From positions 1-36,811 of the IMG/VR virus record IMGVR_UViG_3300042368_000919: DNA of 36,811 nucleotides, one strand, 5' to 3'. A program made the position numbers and the translations under genes. A model generated the notes under the pieces. The model searched no databases. It was not told the origin of the DNA and saw only the letters and a program-made list of their open reading frames with translations. This DNA comes from a virus. Of the stretch, positions 8,450 to 15,054 are shown piece after piece; positions within the stretch are counted from its first letter, which is position 1, and each line of letters starts with the position of its first letter.

Positions 8450-8482
8450 TAATACTCCTCGTCATTTGGTATGTGTCACTGT

Positions 8483-8488
8483 ATCATA
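8483..8488 (-). promoter_or_regulatory. Possible -10 box upstream of the helicase gene
   Basis: TATGAT reads on the minus strand 34 bases before the GTG start of the helicase, just past the long inverted repeat. No convincing -35 box is seen at the usual distance because that position falls inside the hairpin. It is a weak candidate based on one hexamer. Confidence 0.25.
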
Positions 8489-8534
8489 TACTAAGACAAA
8501 AAACGTGCAGTTTTGCAAATTTTTTTCTTAGTAT
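8488..8534. repeat. Long AT-rich inverted repeat between resolvase and helicase genes
   Basis: ATACTAAG (8488-8495) pairs with CTTAGTAT (8527-8534). Runs of A and T continue the stem inward, and a TGCA/TGCA pair lies at the centre, giving a nearly continuous 47-base cruciform. It begins directly after the resolvase stop and is the only sizeable gap in the replication block. The symmetry would work on both strands. It may be a terminator for the resolvase transcript, a regulatory hairpin or a protein-binding site. Confidence 0.6.
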
Positions 8535-9002
8535 CTATTGAAGTAGTCTTTTTGGCGTCCAGCCATGCTTTGCAAGATACAGAAGACCATGACGAATGGC
8601 GTCTAAAGCGTGGCCTTCTCCACCTTTGTGCCAATACCCGAGCTTCTTTATCGCTTCGTTTGGAAACAACCTTTTTGCATCTACTGGTGCTTGAAACACT
8701 AACTCGCTTGCAACTCCATTGCTTTCTCGTATGAGGTGCTTTAGAACTCCAATTTGCTCAAGTGAGTACGGGGCCTGCGAGTTCTTTGCTGTTTGCGCTG
8801 TGATAGTAAAACGCTCACAAGCTACCTCAAGTGATGTCTCTCTCATCTGTGCATGGGCAATCGCTGACCTAATGACCCAAGCAAACTCATCTGCTTGATA
8901 CTCACCAGACCAGAGTAGTTCTGGTTCTCCGTTTTCGTACAAAAATAAGCATATTCCAGTTGCTTTGCCAGGATCTACTGCAAGAATAAGTCGGCCTGTC
9001 AT
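8535..9002 (-). CDS. RuvC-like Holliday junction resolvase
   Basis: The 155-residue protein has the RNase H-fold acidic residues of the RuvC family: Asp10 in 'LAVDPGKATG', Glu63 in 'VACERF' and the C-terminal 'HALDAIRHG' with Asp134. The length matches a single RuvC domain. It would cut four-way junctions in replicated phage DNA before packaging. Its ATG overlaps the polymerase stop (ATGA), so it is coupled to the polymerase gene. A long inverted repeat follows the stop. A distant nuclease of the same fold with another substrate cannot be excluded, but the replication context supports resolvase. Confidence 0.8.
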   Translation of the reverse strand: MTGRLILAVDPGKATGICLFLYENGEPELLWSGEYQADEFAWVIRSAIAHAQMRETSLEVACERFTITAQTAKNSQAPYSLEQIGVLKHLIRESNGVASELVFQAPVDAKRLFPNEAIKKLGYWHKGGEGHALDAIRHGLLYLAKHGWTPKRLLQ

Positions 9003-10825
9003 CGGTATTTATCTCCCCAGCTTTCTAGTGGACCATCAACGTCAGCAGTAAGCGGCACGTTCCAGCCTTCGGTTGTTGTCATGCACTTGCGAACAAGTTG
9101 CTTGATCTCTTCAGCACTTTCTCGTGGAGCATTGAGCACTATTTCGTCATGCACTGGAACGATAAGTAGCTCAGTAAGATCCGCCTGGTCAAGCTTTACA
9201 AGATTACTCTTAAACACTTCTGCCGCGCCACCTTGGATCAGATAGTTGACCAAAGTATACACGCGGTTGTCGTCACATGGAAGCCTGCGACCAGTCCAAG
9301 TGTACACGTAGCCTTGACCTTCAGCTTTAAATCTACGCATGCCAACATCTTCAATGCTTCGTTGGAAGTGGGTCATTCCAGGAAATCTGGCATCAAACGC
9401 ATCTGATACTGATTTCATCTGTACTTCATGAACTCCTGCTGTGAGCGCCTGCTTAGCGACACCTGCGCCGTACAAACGACCATAAACCATGCTCTTGATG
9501 AGGTTACGGCGCTTATCAGACTTTTGCATTGTTGGATCTGCGTAGACCTCGCGGCCAATTTCAGTAAACGGATCTGACCCGGTTGAGTCTGCGATGTTAA
9601 ACATTGCAGTCAAGTTTGGGTCATCTGCAAGACTTGCGAACATGCGGAACTCAACTTGGTCAAGGTCTGACGTGACAATGACATGATTCTCGTCTTTGGG
9701 TATGAATGCACGGCGCACGACATCGTCGCCCTTAGGCAGTGTCTGAAGCGCTGGATTCGTGATTGACATTCGGCTCGTTCGTGCGCCGAGAGTTCGCACT
9801 GACGGGTGCACAAGTCCGTTTATGTTTCCATTTATGAAATTAGAAAAGTATGTATTGGCAAGTTTATCTGCTTTGCGCTGCTTAAGCACTGAGTCCGCGA
9901 GCTGCTTTACTTCGTCATTGCCGTCACGGATAAGCATTTTAAGCTGATCCTTTGTGCAAGACTTTTGGCCAGTAGGAGTGTATTCGGTAATCTCGGCACC
10001 GATGCTTTCAAACAGACGGACAAGTTGCTGGTTACTTGTTATTGATACTCCGTTATACGTTTTCTTTGCCCAGTCTTTTACCAAGTCGCTGTAGTCTGTA
10101 AGTTCGCTGAATTTTCGCTTTGAGTAATCAAGATCAACTCGCGCACCGTTCAACTCCATGCGCGTGACAATGCGACGTGTTGCCATCTCAAGTTCGTATG
10201 GCTTTCTATATGGACCGTCTGGTCCGCACTGCTCGTAGAACTTTTCCCAAAGCCGTGTGGTCAACACGCAGTCGAGCGCGCCGTACGACCAATATGGTTG
10301 AAAGTTTGTTGGAACAGTTCCCCATGTCCAACCGTTCTTTGCAAGTTCAGCATCGAGAGTTTCCTGCAAAGCCACTGCACGACCGTCAACATGAAGCGCG
10401 GCTAGTCGCTTAAGCGCGCCTGCGCCAAGTGGATCAATGACGTGCGCCATAATCATCGTGTCATGTGCACGATGCCACGGCAACTGCCACCGAGACTGAA
10501 CGTCAAACCAACGTGCTTCAAACGCAATGTTGTGACAGATTATTGGGCCATCAAACTTGTCCATTGCTTCGTAGAAAACGCCTGACCATTCGCCCCATGG
10601 TATTGACCAACCCTGCATTCCGTCGCCAACTTGCACAAGACGAAGCTGTCCGTGCCACGGCGAGAACGCGTGATCACGGGGATTACCAGGAAGTTCGCCT
10701 GTTTCTGTGTCAACTGACAGAGCGTTATGCGGTCTACGCTCGCTCAGCCAAGCCAAGAAATCAGCCGCGCGTTCAACACTGTCTACTAAATGAAGCTGCA
10801 CGCCTTGCAAGTTGTCAGTTGACAT
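8999..10825 (-). CDS. DNA polymerase I (family A) with 3'-5' exonuclease domain
   Basis: This 608-residue replicative polymerase has a DnaQ-like exonuclease domain first: Asp39 and Glu41 in 'SVDTETG', then 'ICHNIAFEARWFD' as Exo II. The family A polymerase domain carries motif A 'SDLDQVEFRM' (about residue 390), motif B 'KSMVYGRLYG' (about 440) and motif C 'VPVHDEIV' with His559-Asp560. There is no 5'-3' exonuclease domain, as is usual for phage polymerases. In motif B, 'MVYGRLYG' stands at the usual Tyr/Phe selectivity site. The start overlaps the dCMP deaminase gene by 11 bases. It copies phage DNA in the host cytoplasm. Confidence 0.95.
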   Translation of the reverse strand: MSTDNLQGVQLHLVDSVERAADFLAWLSERRPHNALSVDTETGELPGNPRDHAFSPWHGQLRLVQVGDGMQGWSIPWGEWSGVFYEAMDKFDGPIICHNIAFEARWFDVQSRWQLPWHRAHDTMIMAHVIDPLGAGALKRLAALHVDGRAVALQETLDAELAKNGWTWGTVPTNFQPYWSYGALDCVLTTRLWEKFYEQCGPDGPYRKPYELEMATRRIVTRMELNGARVDLDYSKRKFSELTDYSDLVKDWAKKTYNGVSITSNQQLVRLFESIGAEITEYTPTGQKSCTKDQLKMLIRDGNDEVKQLADSVLKQRKADKLANTYFSNFINGNINGLVHPSVRTLGARTSRMSITNPALQTLPKGDDVVRRAFIPKDENHVIVTSDLDQVEFRMFASLADDPNLTAMFNIADSTGSDPFTEIGREVYADPTMQKSDKRRNLIKSMVYGRLYGAGVAKQALTAGVHEVQMKSVSDAFDARFPGMTHFQRSIEDVGMRRFKAEGQGYVYTWTGRRLPCDDNRVYTLVNYLIQGGAAEVFKSNLVKLDQADLTELLIVPVHDEIVLNAPRESAEEIKQLVRKCMTTTEGWNVPLTADVDGPLESWGDKYR

Positions 10826-11306
10826 CTGGATCCTTAATAACAGTCAATTCAATCATACATTTTTCTAGATACTCAAGCACCATCGCAGGGTCGCGGTGAC
10901 TGTCTTGTTTTCTCCAACGGCAGACTACTCTGGTAATTCCAGAATTAGAAATAAGTTTGGCGCACTGCGTGCACGGTGGCGCAGTAATGTACATTGTACC
11001 GCCCTGGCTTCTTGACCGATCAACATACATAAGCGCATTAGCCTCGGCGTGAATTGCGGGGCATGCATCGTAAATATTGTCAAGTGGAGCAGTCCCTTTG
11101 GCTCTGTCACACCAATTCATACATTCACCTGACTCTGGCCAAGTTGCCGCTGGACCGTTGTACCCGGTTGCAACAATGTGTTGGTCGTGCGAAACAATAG
11201 CAGCGCCCATCTGAGCACGCGAGCATCGTGAACGCTTTGAAACAGTTTCAGCTACAGCAAGCCAGACTTCGTCCCAGGACGGACGAGAGTCAGTCATTGT
11301 CATCAT
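10815..11306 (-). CDS. dCMP deaminase
   Basis: The 163-residue protein has the zinc-dependent deaminase signature: 'HAEANAL' with His86 and Glu88, then 'PPCTQC' with Cys112 and Cys115. 'GYNGP' (48-52) is the deoxycytidylate-deaminase substrate loop. Extra cysteines (Cys28, Cys63, Cys66) could hold a second structural zinc as in T4 dCMP deaminase. It converts dCMP to dUMP, normally feeding thymidylate synthase. Here the thymidylate-synthase homologue two genes upstream carries a change expected to favour dCMP, so the two enzymes may compete for substrate. Several ATG codons stand near the start (11306 or 11297); the choice does not affect the domain. Confidence 0.92.
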   Translation of the reverse strand: MMTMTDSRPSWDEVWLAVAETVSKRSRCSRAQMGAAIVSHDQHIVATGYNGPAATWPESGECMNWCDRAKGTAPLDNIYDACPAIHAEANALMYVDRSRSQGGTMYITAPPCTQCAKLISNSGITRVVCRWRKQDSHRDPAMVLEYLEKCMIELTVIKDPDVN

Positions 11307-11472
11307 TCTTTTGGTTGTTCAGTGCTTCGTTGATAGTTCCAGCCATAATTCTTGCCAACAACTCGATGGCGTCCTTGCGCGAGAAGCCAGCCTCTTTTAG
11401 GGTTGTGTACAGCTCGTGCATGCTGATAGCCGCATCTTTCATCGGCGATGAGTATTCTCTATCGTTTGACAT
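11290..11472 (-). CDS. Small conserved-type hypothetical protein (60 aa)
   Basis: I chose the ATG at 11472 because an AGAGG-type ribosome site precedes it; a longer frame to 11493 has no such site. The product is a small, largely helical protein containing 'ISMHELYTTLKEAGFSRKDAIELLARIM' in two short blocks, a pattern like a helix-turn-helix or a small protein-binding helical pair. It has no cysteines or membrane segment. It overlaps the thymidylate-synthase homologue by 14 bases and the deaminase by 17, so it belongs to the nucleotide-metabolism transcript. No function can be assigned. Confidence 0.6.
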   Translation of the reverse strand: MSNDREYSSPMKDAAISMHELYTTLKEAGFSRKDAIELLARIMAGTINEALNNQKNDDND

Positions 11473-12325
11473 TATTGCCTCTGTTCTTTTCAATGGCCTT
11501 AAGCATTGCTTCTGCGTACCAACGCTCGTTAGGAGAAAGTCTGTTCAACAGCTTACCGTCTGACGTTGCTTGCAGTGCGATAAGCGCAGATGACTCAACC
11601 TCGCGCCATGTTCTTCCAGTAATTGAAGGAACCTCAGCAATATTGTTTGTTTTGCGAAGCGCGGCTGCAGCATCGTAGTTTTCTTCGTAAATATGTAACG
11701 ACCCGACATGATGCGAATATGAGCCAGGCTCGATGCCAAGAATAGACGCAATGGCGATTTGTACGCGAGTGAACTGAAAGAAATCGTATGCCGCGCCGAG
11801 CCACACGTCATTTGATCGCATGTACACGCTCATGTTTAGGCGGTTCCTGCGAACACGAAACTGATGGAGGATCGTGCAAGGATAGTCACGCTTTTTCTCA
11901 AGCATGTCGCGCTCGGGGTTCCAAATAGTTACAACTGCTTGACGCGTGTCTGGATCTTTCTTGAGCCGATCAACCATGACATCGTACTGACCTTTTGTTC
12001 TTGTTCCATACGAACCGTGGAACATTCCATCGTCTTCTGTATAGTTCGCAAATTGTGGGCCAATGTCAATTACGAGTTTTGGAAAGCTAGTTCCAGAAAG
12101 AAGTTGACATGCTTCAACTGCGCCAATACCTGGAACAGTGCCACGGTTTACACTAAGTGGAAGCGCGTCTACAGCATTGTGGATATGGATTGTCGCGTCC
12201 TCAATTTCAAGTGTGTTTAGTCCACGCGGAGCAGCAGGCTCACCATGCTTAAGTACGTGATTTACAAGATCAACATAGCCATTTACACCGTCTTCAATAT
12301 CAATGTGTTTTACCGAAGAATCCAT
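11459..12325 (-). CDS. Thymidylate synthase homologue, probably dCMP (hydroxy)methylase type
   Basis: The 288-residue protein aligns with ThyA over its catalytic half. Catalytic Cys150 sits in 'YPCTILHQF', the phosphate-binding Arg170 and Asp173 in 'MRSNDVWLG', and His211 and Tyr213 in 'LHIYEEN'. Spacing from the cysteine is the same as in E. coli ThyA (Cys146, Arg166, Asp169, His207, Tyr209). At the position of E. coli Asn177, which selects dUMP, this protein has Asp181 ('GAAYDFFQF'). The same Asn to Asp change marks T4 dCMP hydroxymethylase and switches ThyA mutants toward dCMP. I therefore infer action on dCMP, making 5-methyl- or 5-hydroxymethyl-dCMP. A good ribosome site (AAGGAAG) precedes the ATG. 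Ordinary thymidylate synthesis remains possible. Confidence 0.8.
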   Translation of the reverse strand: MDSSVKHIDIEDGVNGYVDLVNHVLKHGEPAAPRGLNTLEIEDATIHIHNAVDALPLSVNRGTVPGIGAVEACQLLSGTSFPKLVIDIGPQFANYTEDDGMFHGSYGTRTKGQYDVMVDRLKKDPDTRQAVVTIWNPERDMLEKKRDYPCTILHQFRVRRNRLNMSVYMRSNDVWLGAAYDFFQFTRVQIAIASILGIEPGSYSHHVGSLHIYEENYDAAAALRKTNNIAEVPSITGRTWREVESSALIALQATSDGKLLNRLSPNERWYAEAMLKAIEKNRGNNVKR

Positions 12326-13308
12326 TTATCTTCCTTATCTGCTCCAATGTGAATAAATCTTTCAATCGCGTTTCCGTACTCTACACGGTCGTGATGGTGA
12401 AACCTGCGAACGTACTGCGGGTGCGGAACTACGATCACGTCTTCGTCTGGAATTCCAAACATCTTTAAACGAACAGCGGCCTTTCGACCAAGCGCAATAA
12501 CTGTTGGGCTACCGAGAGCTTCCCAGAGATCCACGCACCTATCGCCAAACACATCATCTGAGTTTATGATTCCAATTTCTCGCCAAAGTGTCTTTGGCAG
12601 TGCTGACATTAGATAGTCACCAGAGTTCTTGTCAACAGGCATGAACGGAAGGATCGTCACGTCCTTGTGGTTGCGATTATCGCCAACAAGAAGCGCTGTC
12701 GGCGCAGGTGCGCCAATGTATTCTGGAAACGGAACAAGATGCTTTACACTTTTGGCGACTTCTTCTGCTGTTTCAATGATACGAGCTGCCAGTCTTGGAA
12801 TATCGTCAAAGCTGTCTGGTTTTGGCGTAATCATTGCCTCAAGAGTATGGACTGAAAGAGCTGCTTTTTCATAAAGCTTTAGAATTACTTCAAGATCTTC
12901 TTCTGACACAAAGTCATCGCCACGGCCGCGCAGACGAGACTGAATTACATCAAGCGGTTGGTAAAGCCAAAACTGCGCCATTCCACGTGACGCCATGAAC
13001 ATCTCAACCCATCGCCACCCAGGAATACCTAAAAGGCCATAGTCATCTTCTATACACGTGTGAGGGCGCTTTAGAGGGGCGTATGTGACCTCGCCCCAGT
13101 GCCATCGGTCAGCAACAACGTGCTCTTCTGTAAAGTTGCGGCGCTCAATATCAATTGCGTATTCGTGAAGTGCCCACCTGCGAGTTTCCTCTGCTGGTCG
13201 CCCTTTGTGTGGAGTCTCCACTGGACCGCGCTCTTTGAGTTGGCGGACAACTTCAGCGCAGAGAGAAGTTTTTCCTGATGCGTCGGTTCCTTCAATTGCT
13301 ATAAACAT
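12310..13308 (-). CDS. Thymidylate-kinase-like / uracil-DNA-glycosylase-like fusion
   Basis: The ATG at 13308 is preferred because AGGA stands just upstream; the frame opens further to a TTG at 13335. The product is 332 residues. Residues 1-190 form a TMP-kinase-like P-loop domain with Walker A 'EGTDASGKTSL' (6-16) and a 'DRWHWGE' motif (67-73). Residues about 200-320 resemble the UDG superfamily: 'LLVGDNRN', 'FMPVDKNSGDYLMSAL', 'INSDD', 'PTVIALGRKAAVRL' and the closing 'VVPHPQYVRRF'. Motif I is degenerate, so glycosylase activity is uncertain. One chain would combine nucleotide phosphorylation with a base-recognition domain. The overlap with the thymidylate-synthase homologue suggests a shared pathway. 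Confidence 0.72.
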   Translation of the reverse strand: MFIAIEGTDASGKTSLCAEVVRQLKERGPVETPHKGRPAEETRRWALHEYAIDIERRNFTEEHVVADRWHWGEVTYAPLKRPHTCIEDDYGLLGIPGWRWVEMFMASRGMAQFWLYQPLDVIQSRLRGRGDDFVSEEDLEVILKLYEKAALSVHTLEAMITPKPDSFDDIPRLAARIIETAEEVAKSVKHLVPFPEYIGAPAPTALLVGDNRNHKDVTILPFMPVDKNSGDYLMSALPKTLWREIGIINSDDVFGDRCVDLWEALGSPTVIALGRKAAVRLKMFGIPDEDVIVVPHPQYVRRFHHHDRVEYGNAIERFIHIGADKEDKWILR

Positions 13309-13358
13309 TTGCGTCCTTTGTCGTTTGATGATCAACTATATCAATAAGTATTGCTCAA

Positions 13359-13829
13359 TTACGGGATCATCTCGATTTTATAGATTGATTCAATTCCAGC
13401 GTCAACAGCTGCAGCTTCTTCAAGAAGTCGTTGCGCGACATTAGTTAAATACCTTGCGCCAGCATTGTCATACTTGTATAGCGCTTCAAGTACAGCGCCT
13501 GGATCTTCACTAACCTGTGCCCAATAGCGATCTTTTTCTGGAAAAACTAGCCCTGCTTCAACAGATGGGCCACAGTCTGGACACGGAACTGCGTCGTTTT
13601 TAAGTAGCTCAGGTGCGATTTCTTGAAGACCGTAGCGCTTTACAAGATGGCATGCTGCGCCATGAAATGTAACTGACACACCGACACGAGAAAGAACATA
13701 TGAGCCGCTTTCTGTCTTATAGAGTTCAAACTCAATCCAACGAGTTGAGCCAGATTTCCAAGACGACGATGCGCCTAGAAGATTGCCGTTAAATTGAAGT
13801 GTTCGCGATCCATCTTTTACTTGTATCAT
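13359..13829 (-). CDS. Hypothetical protein (156 aa)
   Basis: I do not recognise a family with confidence. The N-terminal half is beta-rich ('RWIEFELYKTESGSYVLSRV'), with the look of a small barrel or sheet domain. The middle holds 'PCPDCGP', a single CxxC that could bind metal only with His/Cys elsewhere (His55 and His61 region). The C-terminal 60 residues are helical ('VLEALYKYDNAGARYLTNVAQRLLEEAAAVDAG'). It is separated from the glycosyltransferase by 78 bases with a hairpin and lies just before the kinase fusion, so it probably opens the nucleotide-metabolism block. Confidence 0.6.
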   Translation of the reverse strand: MIQVKDGSRTLQFNGNLLGASSSWKSGSTRWIEFELYKTESGSYVLSRVGVSVTFHGAACHLVKRYGLQEIAPELLKNDAVPCPDCGPSVEAGLVFPEKDRYWAQVSEDPGAVLEALYKYDNAGARYLTNVAQRLLEEAAAVDAGIESIYKIEMIP

Positions 13830-13884
13830 TTGGGGTCTTTTCTGTATCGTTGTGTGCTTATATAGACGCTATCAAAGCTTATGA

Positions 13885-13905
13885 GCCGTAATGGTTACTT
13901 ACGGC
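13885..13905 (-). terminator. Hairpin after the GT60-like glycosyltransferase gene
   Basis: GCCGTAA (13885-13891) and TTACGGC (13899-13905) form a perfect 7-base stem with a 7-base loop, starting 2 bases after the glycosyltransferase TAG stop. It probably marks the end of the late tail/modification transcript. A clear T-run is absent. Confidence 0.5.
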
Positions 13906-13907
13906 AG

Positions 13908-14849
13908 CTAACAAACCACGTTCTGTAGACTTTCTTTGTAGTTGAATCCTAGGTTTTCAATGTACTTGTCATACATCTCGTGGTCTTTTGCTCCGTAATA
14001 GCCAAACTCGTTTCCCATGAGTATTTCTTTGAAGAACAGCCTATGAGAATGCGATAAAGGCGCCAATGCACCGAACTTCTTAGATTCCGTAACAAAGTCA
14101 ATTTCAACTGATTCTAGGTACTCGGGAGTTTTATGAAGTGTGTAGGAAACGTTGTTATGTATTGAGAAGATACGAAATCCGCGGGTCCAAGCTCGCATCG
14201 GGTACACATATTCTTCCCCAAAGAATATCAGTCTTGGGTCAGGCATAACTTCAAAAAAGTAATCGTAGGTTGAGAATACTTCCCCAGCGGCGATAAGAAA
14301 ATGTTCAACATAGTTCTTACTCGGATCTGGGTCTACTGCTGGGCTGTTGATGATGTATGAACTATCAAAACGAGTAAGCAACTCTCGCTGAATATCTACT
14401 CCATGGCGATAGTCGTACCTTTTTGTTTGAAATGTCTTTTCGCCGTTTTTGCCTTTTTCGTAAGTGCTTGGCCTATGTGAAATTATGATCTTATTGTGCT
14501 CGGTTTCTTTTTCTATTTTTTCGTAGTTCTCTTTAAGCAGGGTGTCCCAGTTTTTTACGAAAACAGTATGAGCATCTACTCGTAAAACATAGTATTGATC
14601 TTTCCATAGATACAGGGCTTCAAGCATGGCGATACCCAAACCTCGTGGAGACGGCGACGTAATGTTTGAAACTGCGACATTTTCAAACATTGAGAAGTCT
14701 TCAAAACTTCCATATATTTTTTGATTACAAACGCCAATAAAAACATTAGAAGGCGAACTCGCATTCTCAAACGCACTTATCACAGTGTCCATGAGATCAG
14801 GCTCATGGAACGACGGAAGCATTATAAATACGTCGTCATTTCGCTTCAT
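13908..14849 (-). CDS. GT60-like glycosyltransferase (Skp1 hydroxyproline GlcNAc-transferase family)
   Basis: The 313-residue protein matches the pattern of the GlcNAc-transferase family of Dictyostelium Skp1 Gnt1 (CAZy GT60, Pfam GlcNAc). The N-terminus 'VFIMLPSFHEPDLMDTV' and 'NVFIGVCNQ' form the opening Rossmann unit. 'SPRGLGIAMLEALYLW' leads into 'YYVLRVDAHTVFVKNWD', where Asp92-Ala-His94 is the metal-binding DxH. 'DPRLIFFGEEYVYPMRAWTRGF' (204-225) is the family's acceptor-side signature with GEE at 211-213. Known members add GlcNAc to 4-hydroxyproline in cytoplasmic proteins. A prolyl-hydroxylase-like gene lies two genes upstream and a Pro-Thr-rich tail protein further upstream, so the virion tail is a plausible acceptor. 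There is no signal peptide or membrane segment. The acceptor is inferred. Confidence 0.75.
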   Translation of the reverse strand: MKRNDDVFIMLPSFHEPDLMDTVISAFENASSPSNVFIGVCNQKIYGSFEDFSMFENVAVSNITSPSPRGLGIAMLEALYLWKDQYYVLRVDAHTVFVKNWDTLLKENYEKIEKETEHNKIIISHRPSTYEKGKNGEKTFQTKRYDYRHGVDIQRELLTRFDSSYIINSPAVDPDPSKNYVEHFLIAAGEVFSTYDYFFEVMPDPRLIFFGEEYVYPMRAWTRGFRIFSIHNNVSYTLHKTPEYLESVEIDFVTESKKFGALAPLSHSHRLFFKEILMGNEFGYYGAKDHEMYDKYIENLGFNYKESLQNVVC

Positions 14850-14890
14850 ATGAGTACCGCTCTACGACTGCTAATCAGCAACAAGTCAAG

Positions 14891-15052
14891 TTACTTTTGC
14901 GCTGTCAGCTGATCTTGAAGCGATTTAATGACAGATTTCAATATTGCGTTGTCCCTGGCGTAGTTTGCAACCTGCAAACTAAGCTCATTTATTACAACAC
15001 CGTAGTCAATTTCAGAGACTGCCACAACCTGTGGCGTGATTTTTTCATTCAT
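14891..15052 (-). CDS. Small coiled-coil hypothetical protein (53 aa)
   Basis: The ATG at 15052, 2 bases after the oxygenase stop, is preferred over a TTG-type start inside that gene. The product is 53 residues; 'NYARDNAILKSVIKSLQDQL' near the C-terminus has heptad-spaced hydrophobics typical of a short coiled coil. It lies between the oxygenase and the GT60-like gene and may be a small partner of either. No function can be assigned. Confidence 0.55.
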   Translation of the reverse strand: MNEKITPQVVAVSEIDYGVVINELSLQVANYARDNAILKSVIKSLQDQLTAQK

Positions 15053-15054
15053 TG

